Assembly (NCBI GenBank): GCA_036872755.1 | Contig: JAVHNS010000003.1 | Span: 1,922,001-1,986,000 of the forward strand | Length of the DNA stretch: 64,000 bases | Source: Orbilia blumenaviensis | Taxonomy: Eukaryota; Ascomycota; Orbiliomycetes; Orbiliales; Orbiliaceae | Direction: 5' to 3' | Shown here: piece after piece, positions 1 to 12,900 of the stretch | How the letters are laid out: each line of letters starts with the position of its first letter | Position numbering within the stretch: position 1 is the stretch's first letter | Translations under genes and position numbers: made by a program | The notes under the pieces: model-generated | What the model saw: only the letters and a program-made list of their open reading frames with translations | The model's database searches: none | Told to the model about the DNA's origin: nothing

Positions 1-3000
1 TTTTCTGTGTTACCATGCTTTCTTGGTAATGTGCATACATATGACCTTATACTGTGCCTGGGGACCTAGGCGGGGGTACGATTGTGAGAGGGGCCGGTTT
101 GGAGGTTGTGGTTTCTAGAATTCGCATACTCGTCAATGATTGGAAGAGAAGTGAATACAGTTCCTGTTGGGAGATTCGATACTGGATAGTTACTGTATGC
201 AAATGATTGATATGCAGGTGGATAATTTAATTAATATATAGAAGTAACGGTACTTCGTAACACTGGGGGGTTCAGGTTCCTGATGGAATCTTGATATACT
301 GGCATTGATGCTACCTTAGCGTCTGGATTTACGAAAACGGCCATAAACTAAACATGGCGCTAACTGTCTGCGTTGATTCTGTTGGAATTCGAACACCTGA
401 GGTTGGCGATTCATACACTAGCCGTAGAATCCGGGGTACCTGAAGCCCCATTCGGCCTAAGACATGGCCCAACAATTGCATTGACGCACGACGTTCCTGG
501 CGCTAAGCAAGACTTCAAGTGTCATTTTACTAAGAATACAGACAGGCGGTGCACATCGTTGAAGGCGATCTCTAGAACGTTCCGTCCCGATTATCCCTGG
601 GGGGACAGCAATCGTCATGAGTAATGGCTGTTCCTATATAACGTTCTGATTTAATTTTCCTTGCAGAGTCAACGACTTTAAAGGAGATACCCAAGTTTCG
701 ACGGGATCTCCGTCGTAATTCCCGTTCGTGTAGATTCTGTCGAAGAATCGCACAGACACTAGCATGGAAGCTAGTGAATATCTCGGAGCTAGTGGAAAGT
801 TTATAATTGGAGTAGCGGGGCACGCGATGAACGAAATACCGCCAGGAGCTCAATGATTCTAACGAGATGGAGACTTGTGCATCACCCTAAGGTTTGAGGA
901 GTTACGGATGTAATTGGAACCGTCTGATGTTTGTGGCGACGAGATCGAATTTTCAGGATCATAGCGTAAATAATTGTGAGGCGACGTCGGTCTGACCGAG
1001 ACAATTGGGACGTTGTTGTATTTTTTTAAGAGGGGTTGTTGCGTTGGCTGAGGCACATAGCACACGGGCAGCACCGATACAGACAACCCTAGTTGGCAGA
1101 AAGCCCGGCACATACACATCCGAGTTTTGCGCAAGGCACGATTTCCGAGGCGGTATATCTGGTGATAAAGGGGTTAGCAATAAGTCTCTCGATGATTGAA
1201 GGCTTGGGGAAAATAATATTCTATAGCACCAAAATACTATAACTTTGTCTCACAGAAACGGCGTGATAATCTGGAGTGGAAAAAGCAGTGGAGCCACTTC
1301 TGTATCCGTCTCAGGTATACGATCCCGAGAGTGAGGTCCGGTCCTGGGACCGAGATGTGGACTAAAGTGCAACCTGGCATGTCCCCAGGGCCCACGATTG
1401 GCCCTTGGTCATCTGGCCAAATTTGGCTTGCTACCAGAATTCCAATAGATGCTTGGTCTAAGCCATATTGAGCTAGCATCGTCGATATAAAAGCCTTGGC
1501 TTGGCGATCTTGGGAGCCCAACTGCAGGTTTTATCCAGATCGGAGATTCGACTAACCGCGAAAGGCTTTGTTCTTGTCACATTTTTGCAGTATATTCCCA
1601 CCTTGTTACACCTAGACTCCGAGTTCAAGAAAAAGTTAAGAAGTTGGAGAGAAAATGTGATGGCGGTTCAAGGGAACTCGAATTTCACCCAGACCAATCT
1701 CCACGCATGACGCACTATTAGGGAAAAAAACGTCTCATGGTATTGGGACACTACTTGCTGCGAGTTGGTACCCAAACTGTAAATGATTGGCAGTAATTAA
1801 AGCTAGTGGGGAGTGAATCCTTGTTCACTTGAAATATTTCTAGCACATCTTTGAAATCGACTGTTCGGGACCTCTGAAAGAACCTTATTGAGCCCAGCGA
1901 AGGGGTTCACGATACTCGAGCAAGATCTAGTCCAAGCTCCTCCCCCGAATGGCGGCCTGATACTCCGACAAGTAGGGGTGAAATGTGGGTACGTAAAGGT
2001 AGAAATTGGAGCTGTCGGCGTATGATATCGGTATGATCAATACATCTGGTGATAAGGCGAGGCCAAGAACGAAGATCTGAAAATCGAGGCGAAAATAGGA
2101 CTTTGAGCCCCACTTTATCAGTAATGAGAATTACTTGGTGGTGGCTATTTGGATTTGTGCATGAGCTGCTGCACATGGGAATGGAAGTGAGACCATGTAT
2201 TGGAGTTTCGCACTAGAGAAGCGGATAGATCTTGGCTCTCAATGCCCGCTGGCGGATAAGTAGAGTTTTTCTAAAATCATTAGCGGCCGGCGGCATCGGT
2301 CCTTTTCGACGGAAAGCTTCCTTTCCTTTTGCCGCCCACGTGGGTTTTAATGTGGCTATCGAAGTGGGATATCTTTGATCTCAGAATTTTATTTATTTTT
2401 CTTCATCGCGGGAGGACGTCTCAACGTCTGTCAGAACCCGAGAGTCATATTTCAAACTGAGAAGTGGCCAGCGGGAATCTTTTAGCTTGTGAAAGCTGCA
2501 GCCACTATCGTCGATAACATGGTACATGGCTTATCAGATAATTGCTCTTGAATGTTATAGCTCCTAAGCATTTTATCACAACCGATGTCCTTCGGGTAGG
2601 CCAAGAGCTGACAAGTTTCAGGAGACGACGCCCACTGTCTTCAATTTCTCATCTGAGATTCCATCTGCAGCTTGTATCTCGAGGCATGTGGAGATCAGTG
2701 ACAAAAGTGTTTTTTTGTGTTCCGAGTGTGATATGATCCACTGATGTCGCATTTCAGCGAAGTGGTTTCCCGTGCTGGCGGGTTGGTGTCCAGCGAACTG
2801 GTTCGTGGATTCACGAGGCTTGCCATTGGACCCGTTCCACATATCACAACATAATAGAAGTGTTATGCTACCGACATATTATTACCCAGGTATGGTATGC
2901 GTATTATCGTCGTCGAGTCTTCGTTCGAGACAGGAAAGTGGAGAGACCAGAGACAAATGGTGATTTGAATTCAGGAAGTGATGGTCTTGGCATTATTACT

Positions 3001-5685
3001 GAGAGGTCTGTTCTTCTCAAGTTGGCTAGGCCGTAGACTCCCCTGATCCAAACGACAACCACCACCAAGCAAGCCATCGAAGCAGGGAAGAACGCCTTCG
3101 AACACACCACCGCTGTCTCCACAAAACATAATCGTCTGGAGAATATTATCTTACGCTGAAATTGTTCATGCACGGACAGATTCCTTGACAGAGGGAATGG
3201 AATTATTCGTGCTTGTTTGCCGGTAGGGATAGCATTGAACTCTGTGCGGAGATTTAAGCCGCTGACATCAGGATTGGACCGCCATTCTCCCTCTTTGGCC
3301 TTTGGTAGTCTTTAGCAAAACAGCTTCCAGTGACGGAGATAGTGCTCTGATGATTATTCATGCAGCAAATCCTTGAGGGTTCGCCAAAAGAACAATGGGG
3401 AGGAGGATATTTCAGCTACCGGTAGCCCTTGGGCAACCAGGATGCTGAAACTTGGCAGGAACCTTTGGGTTAAGCCTTTCTGCAGTCCGTCCAATTAAAC
3501 CTGCCATTTCTGGAAACCTCTACCAAACTGTCGGGACCCACCGGCCGTCTTACTGGGATCAGACCAGATGCTGGGATCCAAGGGATTCATTTCGCAGTTC
3601 TCCATTGCCGTCCACAGTTTGGGAAAGCAAAGCTGCTAAGTGCTATGCACATACGTAGGTATGTACCTTCGCTCCGATATAACAGCCAGGACAGCGCCTC
3701 AAACGCCATGCTTATCACAAATGGGACAAACTATGCAGCGATGTCGTTCGTCAAAGATCTTGCAATTTCCAAGAGTTTGAGGTTACCAGGGAAATATTCT
3801 TCCTCGCTCCTTACCATTGCGTCGGATACTGGCTGTTTCCAGACACCGGCAGAAATCCTTGGACATGACCATGCATGCGAGTCGTGAGATTTGGAAGAAA
3901 TAGTATTAGTGCCATACTTCGTACTGTCCCACTGTGTTGGGACTACACTCTTGGAGTTTCTGAGTCCAGTCTTCCAAGCGGGGCTTCGGGATGCTCGATA
4001 GTCACGACGGACGCTATTCATTTTATTTTCTCTAAGATGGTTAAAAGGAAAACGGCATTGCTGCCGTTGAAGTCCAGCTGCCAGTAACGGTTCACCCTCG
4101 TCTAACGAGGTTTTACAAGAAAGAGACATTGCGGGAAACGTTGGACAGACTAGTGATCGAAACGCAATCATTGAGGCCACCCCACCACGCCCACTTGCTT
4201 TTGATAGATGGAAGAACAACCCCTCAGCCAAGGATATCCCGTTCTCCCACCAACTAATCCCCTCAGAAGGGATCGCCTGAGCCAGAGCCTTGGCTAATCT
4301 GAATTTAATGGATGACATTATTGACGCATATCAACTGGGCAAATGTCATGAGAGGATGTGCATCACGCTGTTGCTTCCTCCTGCTCGCGGTTGGTTTTAA
4401 ATATGCTGACGAAGATGATGCTAACCTATTTTGACCAAAGGGATTTGGTAGATAGACGACGGCACGATCGATATGAGCTCTCGATGTAATTCCAACAATT
4501 TGCGAGTGGATAGTTGAGTACTAGCGTCGCTTGGCATAATAGCAAAGGCTCGGGGCCATTTACCGAGGAGTTCCCCCTCGGCACAGAAGAGGTCCTACCA
4601 AAAGCATGATGACCACATACAAAATTGTCGTCGAGACCACAACGCATCTGCGTAGGACCGGGCATTCTAGACTTTCAACTTGCAGAGGGGGGAAGCAACT
4701 GAAAGACACTACCGGTCTGGCAAAGAGTGTGAGAAAGGAGTGCATGTACATGTACCCACTGGGTAGAGTACAAGTGCCCTATGTACCAGGATTCTGAGGG
4801 AGAGCATGGTCACCTGAACTGTTTCCATTGGGTACTTCCTTCCATACGCAAAAAGAAACAAATTTCCCGTCGCAAGCAGTGCTTGCATCAGGAAACGGAA
4901 AATGCCCACTACTACTGCATGATTTCTGAGGTCCTCTTGAGTCGTCAGAAGCTCACCTTTCGCGAATTCGGGGGCCTCTGGAAGAATTGTTTGTCGCTAG
5001 GAATTCTTGGGCCAACGGCTGAGCAAAATCGGTTTGCTAGTTGTTTAGCTTCGTGGAACACGCATTGGAAGCCAAGCAAGACCTCTGTGATACAGGAAGA
5101 CTCCGCCAGAGCAGGTTGCTACACTCGTACGGTGCCCAAGAAAGCGGTTGGTCATCGCAAAATGGCGGTGGGCCTATTAAGTCCTTGGCACACTTAGCCC
5201 TCTGGTCTGAGTGAGAGACAACATTCAGCCTGGATGCATGGTGTGCGCGAACAGGGATGCTTTTTTCACCCCATCGAACGGGCGAGCGCTCGAGGGGTTT
5301 GGGGGGAGGAAAAAGGCTTTCTCGTGCTCTCTTGCAGGTGGGCCTTGATATTTCGTTACAACGAGTTCTTCCCCACTAACAAACGAGCAGGGAACATGGA
5401 GTGGTCTTCAATCTAAACGAGGGCTCCAAAAGAAATCGTAAAGAGCGCGGTTGGAGGAGGCAGTTCGTTCAGAATAAGAAAAAACAAAAAAAGGAAGTGC
5501 TTCTTTGAGTGGGAGAAATTGAGGAAAGCCTCTTCCCTGCGTGTTTAGACATCATTCTGCTGATTCATTCACCTGCTCACCTCTCGTCGGTCAAGGTCGG
5601 TCCTCGAATTTTATTCCTCCTGCTTCCGATAACTTACGACGAACACCAGTTTTCTAATCGCATCGTCTACAGGATCGAGAATAAG

Positions 5686-5718
<33 letters not shown>

Positions 5719-6107
5719 AGGAAAAACTACCTAGGAAGGACCCGAGGCACCCCCTGGATACCCATTGGGCCCATCGATACCAGCCAAGGGACTGGATATC
5801 TCCTCTTTGTACCGTAAATCACCCGTGGGAGGGGCAATGTCCATGTAGCATTTGGAAAAGCACCCGACGCCTGATGGTGATGAGATATTATTCCACACAC
5901 CTGGAGGAGAAACATATAGCACATACCGATATTCGAACACCTATCGCGGAGACCATAGCGACGTAAGGCCACTTTTGCGAACCCTTTCTCTTCGTGTTTC
6001 CAGACCGAAACGCCAAATGCTAACCGGACAGGAGGAATAGCAGAGCAAGGGGACCGAAGCTCATGATAGACGAGAATCCTTGTGTTCGACGATCTTGATG
6101 CTCCACG
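1..6107. other. Gene-poor interval at left edge
   Basis: I see no convincing gene here. Open frames are short, overlap on both strands and lack recognisable domains; the longest (3731-4318, minus, 195 codons) has no motif and is about what chance gives in a window this size. A minus-strand stretch at about 1320-1530 has protein-like composition between a plausible acceptor and donor but I cannot assign it. A 29-base A tract lies at 5686-5714, just upstream of the first regulator gene. Confidence 0.6.
5686..5714. repeat. 29-base poly(A) homopolymer
   Basis: An uninterrupted run of 29 A residues lies about 390 bp upstream of the start codon of the plus-strand Zn2Cys6 gene. It may be a simple slippage tract or nucleosome-depleting promoter element, or the tail of an old retroposed copy; nothing next to it is recognisable as a retroelement. 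Confidence 0.9.
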
Positions 6108-9100
6108 ATGGCGTCGACTACAACTTCTTACCCTCCAAACCCACCTCAGCACGACCCTGCCTTTCAACCAATTAACAATTTTCAACCAGAACCTCACCGG
6201 GAATATCCTCCACGTGCTCGTGTGGATTCCTGGCATGAGTCTGCGCCAGGTCTCAGGAATCTCACAAATGGTGCGCCCCAACTGCCCAGAACATTTTTAT
6301 ATCACCCTCAACACAACCACCTCTTTTTGCGAGGCCTCTTACCTTCCTCAGGCATTAGTTAAATTTAGGGTTGACACTGGTAGGCTAATGCTCATTTTTA
6401 TTTTTATATGGTATAGGCCCGGCTCCATCAGAACCTAACTTACCTCCTCCAATCCATGCAAGACCACCACCTCATCCAACAAGTCGACGGCCGTCGTTGG
6501 CGATAGAAACCGCTGCTTCAACTGATATCGAGAAGCAGCCTCAATCAGCACAACCATATCCAGGATCTGAGAAGCAGCCTTCACCACATGCACCTCCGAC
6601 GACGACGGGCCCACCTCCAATGCAGCATCGGCCTACGACTGTTCCGCCTATGGTGACGGCAAAGCGAGAACAGAATATCCAACATCTCCCCCCTCAAACT
6701 GCACCAGCCTCGCCTTCCGCGCCTTTACAGTACTCTCATCATCATCACCCACCAGCTCTGCAACCGTCTCAACACCCTCACGGTCCTCCGCCAACATCGC
6801 ATCCTCAAGGCGCATTTGCACCTCTACAACCTTTCCCAACTGCAGGACCTCCTCCAGGACCACCCCCTCCCCAAATGATAGCTCCAGGGCCGCCCGCGGT
6901 GCAACCGCAAACCTACCACCACCATTCTGCACCACCACCACACATGACTCCATATCCTGCCCCAAATGCGAGGCGCCTCAGTGCAGCGCCGGGCATCCCA
7001 GAAGCAGATGAAATGAGTCCAATGACGGGCACATTTCCTTACCATATGACGACTGGAACATCTTTTCCACCGCGGCGTAAGGCTGTAAGAGCGGCACAGG
7101 TTAGTATAAGTCTTATAATATGTATTACTAGCATACATTTATATAGTTTTCGGACGCTAAACCGTGCATTTTAAGGCTTGCGATGCATGTCGAACTCGGA
7201 AGGCAAAATGTGACGAGGGGAGGCCTGCGTGTACCTTTTGCAAGGACAATAATACCCCTTGCGTCTATAGAGAAGTTCCTCCACCAAAGTAAGCTTTCCT
7301 AACTATTTGAATGAGCAGCATCCAGTTTGCTCACCTATCCTTATCTAGACAAGACCGAACTATGATCATGATCCAAGAACGGGTTTCAAATATCGAGTCT
7401 CTGGTGTTAAAGCAACAATCGGATCCAACTGTGGTTAACCTGCTAAAGCAGATCCTGGAGGTCGTTTCCTCAAAAGCCGAAGAGGATGCACAGGGAAGGG
7501 ATCTTTCGGGGACATCCTCGCCTGAAGGTGCCGTACCTCAAGACCCTTTATTGCAGCTCCCGAGCAACCAGGTAATTCCTCAAACCGCGGCGTACCCTGT
7601 GCCGATCCCGCCACCATCGCAAGTACAGACGCCAACGCAGGCTCCAGCAAATTTCGCCGTTCCAAACACAACAGGAATACCTGCACCAGCTAATGACCCG
7701 AAAGAGGAAGACAACTTCATCACCATCCCCCATAAGCACAACACGGCAGCGCACAAACTTCTGCGGTGGAAAACAATCAAAGACCTTCTTGACAAGAGGT
7801 ACCCTGATAACTACGTAATGGATGAAGAAATTAGACGGGGTTCACTGAAAATACGAGGAAGAGGAGAGGGCGACCCAACTCTTGACATGGATATTCAAGA
7901 TGATGGCTCTGATGAAGGGCCAAATGGCGAATACTATTCGGGGATGAATGGAGTTCATCCTCTAAAGGGGGCGGGTGGCAGATTGGGGAGAGGCCAAAGA
8001 GAAACCCTACGTTTAGACATGGAGACCTGCACAAGTCTCTTGCGTAGCTTTCTCGATAACATCTACATCCTACATCCGTTTTTAAACGATGAGCCACTAT
8101 CTCAGATGGTTGAAATGTTTTCACGACAACACGGTGGAGTTGTTGAACCGCTCCCAGAGGACCCGTCATTGATTCCGCTTCATACAATCAGTCCCGAGAA
8201 TTCGTTTGCTTCAATGGCTTCATCAGCGATGTTGGACAGAAGCCAATATCCTGGAATTAATCATCAATTCCAGCATCCATCGTATGTCAGCCCGCCGCAA
8301 CCTCAGACGGCTAAAGCGGGATTGAAAAGAAAGAGGGACTCTACGGCCCAGCCAGGCCCGCCTCCATTCGCACAAAGCGATCATCGCACCTTCTACCGTC
8401 AAACAGCGCCGCACAACTACTCACCCCAACGAATACCGGCTACCCTTCAATCTGCTATTGTCTTACTTGTTCTGGCGCTAGGTGCCATCGCGAACCACAA
8501 GACACCAGTTCCGGGACCACTTCCTCCATTGCCCCCTCCACAAGCTAACATCAATTATGGATTACCCGACCAGTTCCAACATCTGCCTCCAAACCAACCA
8601 CCCCACCAAGCATACCAGTCTCTAGACGCAGGTCTCCAAAACATTGACGTTATACCAGGCCTAGCGTATTGTGAAAAGGCGCTTCAAATACTAGCCATGC
8701 ATCAGGGGCGAAGCGAAGTCGAATATGTCCAAGCCTCGCTACTTGCAGGGCTTTATTGGGGCCAGCTGGGCCGCCCTATGGACAGTTGGAAATGGATCTC
8801 GGCGGCTTGTATGGCCTGCCAAATAATGATTAACCAGTAAGTCTATATCTCCCGAGTTATGTTCAACTTTTTGCTAATGTGTATGGACTAGGCGGCTTCC
8901 TCGTGAAGACCAGGACGACATGCTGCGTGATACCATGGTCCGAACGTTTTGGAGTTGCGTCCAGCTTGAGAGGTTAGTCTCTCAGTCCTATGAAAATAGC
9001 TTCAGCATTTTCTCTGATGTTAACTAACTCAATATAAAGTGACCTTCTTGCTGAGCTGGATGTCCCTCGAAGCGGCATCACCAGGCTGGAAGGCTCTGAG

Positions 9101-9968
9101 AACCTACGAATGACATATGGCAACAAGGTTGATAATAACCTCCAAATGTGGCTCTATTTTATGGCACAATACCACATTAGGAAGATTTTAAACCAAGTCC
9201 ATTCAGAACTTTACAAAGTGTCAAGCGCCAGCTCTCTCAAAACTGCTGGTGTCCTTATGCAGGATCTCGAAGATTGGCGCAAAACGCTCCCCGAGGCCCT
9301 TCAGTGGGAAGACACTGATCCACCAGCGGAAGATATCAACGCAGCCCGCTTACGCGCCAAATACTATGGCGCCAAATATGTTATCAATCGACCCTTTGTC
9401 GAACATTTTATTCACAACAGGACATCAAATACCAACCCAGCTTTGATGGCTCCCGGGGCGATGACCTCGCCGGCAATGTCTATGAGCTCCTTATCTCAGA
9501 GCTCGCCCCCGACATCCGCGCATACGCCCATTGGACTTGATAACCGGCGAGGTAGCATGGTGACCGATGAAATCAGAGAAAAGTTCCTTGATCCCTGTAG
9601 AACCTGTCTAGAGGCTGCAGTGAAGAGCACATCTGCATTCCATGGATTCGACGCAAATTCAAACCGACCCATACTTACTAATATATTTGGTACCGCTCAT
9701 GCGTACGTTATCTATTCCATATTTCTCACCATTCTTAAATGAAACCTAACACTCCCTTTGCTCCAGACAATTTGGCAACTTGCTTGTACTTCAGGCTGCA
9801 TATAGGCATCCTAAACTCCGAGAGTTCGTCGATAGGGCTACGCTAGGCGACCTGCTCGACAAAACCATTAGATTCCTTCACACACTAGCACCAATTTCAC
9901 CTTCCCTTAACCTGGATGCTCGAATATTGGAAGATGCTTCCTCGAAATTAGACTTCGCCCACGTATAA
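6108..9968 (+). CDS. Zn(II)2Cys6 transcription factor with long proline-rich N-terminus
   Basis: Predicted 1159-residue fungal nuclear regulator in seven exons: 6108-6357, 6417-7099, 7176-7288, 7349-8836, 8892-8972, 9040-9702, 9767-9968. All junctions keep phase and sum to a whole number of codons. The zinc cluster spans residues 313-340 with the canonical CX2CX6CX6CX2CX6C spacing (Cys313, 316, 323, 330, 333, 340), followed by a short predicted coiled coil (MIQERVSNIESLV) typical of dimerising binuclear-cluster proteins. About 311 residues of Pro/His/Gln-rich disordered sequence precede the cluster, which is unusual because most family members carry it near the N-terminus. The C-terminal half (from about residue 610) resembles the fungal-specific middle homology region. 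It would bind CGG-type half sites; its targets are not visible from sequence. The introns ending at 7175 and 9039 use AAG acceptors. The nearest gene is a convergent GH3 beta-glucosidase. Class is certain, specific orthology unknown. Confidence 0.9.
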
Positions 9969-12900
9969 AACGCCATCTCGCAGGTGGCAGCTATCTCGAA
10001 CAATTCACCAGACGAAACTAATACGGATAAATCCAAATACTACCACACCGACGACGACTCTCGGAACACACCCGCCTTTCGCACATTTCCTTCAACTAGA
10101 TGAGACCTTGCATAGTATACGGAGCATGACTACTTTTTTCCTTAGCTCGTTTGTTTAGCCTATCTTGACTTGCCAGAATACTGATTTTGTTGGTTTTTTA
10201 TTTTATTTTTATAGCATTGTTTTACTTCACCATATTTTGCTTCTGCGCTCTTTTTCTTACATTTCCTATTCCTATTCCTATTCCATTCCCTTTTTCTTTT
10301 TTTGGGAGCGATACCTTGATTTGCTAATTTTTACACCTGGGTGGGAGGCTACGTCTATTTTGTTGAATTGCCATTTGCGAATCTCATCCTAGAGATAGTG
10401 CCCAAGGATTACTGATTTTTGTTTTTACCAAAAAATCGGCATAATCCTTCTGTTTGAGCGCTTTCCATATATCTGCTTGATCTTAGTCTGCTTTTTTCGG
10501 TTTTTTTCCTCATAGTTTTCCTTCAAAAGTGATGTCATGGCGAGAAAATTTTTTCTCTGTTCCTCGAGCACTGCAAAGAGCTTGATATCATCCATTTGAC
10601 TCGTTACCTGCTCAAGGTACTTACACCATCAATCTTTTACCTAACAGCGAAGTCTACGACTTCTACTTAGCGATTCCTTTCCTTTCCTATCTCTCTCCTA
10701 CCTTTAACATCTTTGTCCAATCAAATCTACACTCATATATTCGTCCAGCGAACCCTAGGAGGGCAAGGACTCTGTGACTGCTTAATCGTCCCAATACCAT
10801 TATCGAATGGAAAGCTTCAGTCGCTGCTAACATGCCCTTCCCTTGCACAGCTCTGTTGTCAGACAGGGGACAATCTGCTGCTTTGGTTTTATTCCCCCGC
10901 CTGCTTTAATGAATGTCACCTGCTTGTGACCTGCTAGCCCTGCCGCGATCTTCGATATAAACAAGTGCCAATCAATCTAAAGAGCAAGCGAATGAATACC
11001 TGAGTACTTGTTAGCTTGGAAGGAGTTTACCGTTACAAAAACAGCACTATTTTTTCCCACTTTGAGTTTAGAATGGGCTGGATGTGAAATACGTTGCGTT
11101 GCAACAAGGTTGACAAAGTGTGCAAGGAAGGAGGAAACTTTTTGCCTTCTCAGCCCACTGCAGATGCAGCATGTTGGTTTGCTTGTGGTTCCATAGTCCT
11201 GGTTCGATCTAAGAGTTTTATATGAGATGAAGCCAACATTTAGGTGGGCAGATCCACTAGCCCCATTGATTGGCGAGCGAATCAAATGTCGCTGGTAACG
11301 ACGACTGCTTTCGCGTTTCGCTTCCAGTGCCAACTAAACGAAATAGTTACGACCAATGTTGGGTTATACTTTTCTCCGAAATCCGAAATATTCCACTGAT
11401 CTTCGGGCAGTCAGAACGACCGGGCTTGCGCCTGTTACTGCATTCGCTCCATATTTGCGTCCATGGACTTGAGACCGTGGAGGAAAAGAAGAAACGTCAT
11501 TTCTAGAAGGGGGCCGATGGCTTCAATTCAGTTAGTCTGTAACATACTAGGGAAATACAAAAAGGACCGAAGCTAGGGAATTGGAGGCCGGCCCCGGTAG
11601 TTGCCAGCCTGGTGCTTGAAGCTAGAGGGCTCGAGGGGCGCTCGTCGACGATTAATTAGCCCCGTCAAAGACTCCACCCCGGACGACGTATAGCACAATC
11701 GCCCGTACGAGCTCATCGTTTCGGACTCCTAAACCACAGGCCTTTGTGAGGTCAGAAACAACATCCCCCGGCTACAACTTCGACACTAAAGCTCTTGCCT
11801 CCCGGGGTTGGTGAAAAACTGGAGGTCTAACCATGAGCACTGAGACATCAAACAATTGAGACTACAAACTTAGGTTCGGCGCTAGGGAACAGGAAAAAAA
11901 GGGAAAAAAACGCTCCGTTTATCCCGGCACGATTCCGCTGAACTTTCTTTTCGGATTTTCCCTCCAGCTAGCGGGGTTTGAGTCGGCTGCCATGCCATCA
12001 ACAAGTCTCTCTGGCTGTGCCTGGGCGTCGGTGTTCTCCCTGTATTTGGTTCGTTCGGTTGGAAAAATTCTATTTCTCTATGATAGTTATGCGAGGCAGG
12101 CAATGCATGCTAGCATGGAGGCCACGTTCCTCCACATATTTGACAAGCATGTGTCCGTGCATTTTAATAGTAGAGAAATGGAGGGTTTCTAAATTCAATC
12201 TTACCCCCATGTTACATGGAATCCCACAAAGAAGTCTATCAACTTGACTACGAAACGTGGTTTGCTCGGATAAAGTCTGTGACCTTCAAAACAGCGTCTG
12301 TGCAGAGAGGTTACAACAACTATCAATTAATTTCAGGATTCCAGCTGTAAAATTAAAACTGTCATTGGCAAGCCAGTGGGGTCAAAGCTGGGCGCTACAA
12401 ACATATTGGGGGAGAACTATCGCAATATGTTTTTGAGGCCTGCTTAACGTGAGCTTTGTTGTTAACTCCTGTTAAGGCATTGCGCATTCTTGATGACGCT
12501 GTTTTCTGTAGACAAAGCAACCTTATACCCTGTATACGCAGGGATGGGTTTTTCCCCTCCTCTGCCTCCTCACCGTGTAAGTCGTCGTGACAGAAGCAAA
12601 TCTAAAGTGAGGTAAGGGTCAAAATATCATGTGCGCATGATCACCCAGATCTGTTGGACAAGGACAACTCCTCGATTCTTGATGCTAGATACTTCATGCT
12701 GCATATCCGGCATTTTGCCTGGAAATACTCGTGACGAGTGACCAAGTTTCAAAGAAAGTCACGTTTCTTTTTATGCAACTGGGAAATCGGAATATTCGTT
12801 TTTCCTTCCAATAACATCATTGTGTTATACATCTACATGTACATCGACTATAGGACGAATATGGCATGATCTAAATAGCCTCGTTTCGTGCAGATTAATG

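Noticed and set aside
3731..4318. 195-codon minus-strand open frame, longest in the left interval
   Set aside because: No domain, signal or family-like motif, overlapping frames on the other strand, and about the length expected by chance in six frames of 64 kb.
5727..6281. 184-codon minus-strand frame over the first regulator exon
   Set aside because: Antisense to a well supported exon; its composition mirrors the Pro-rich coding strand.
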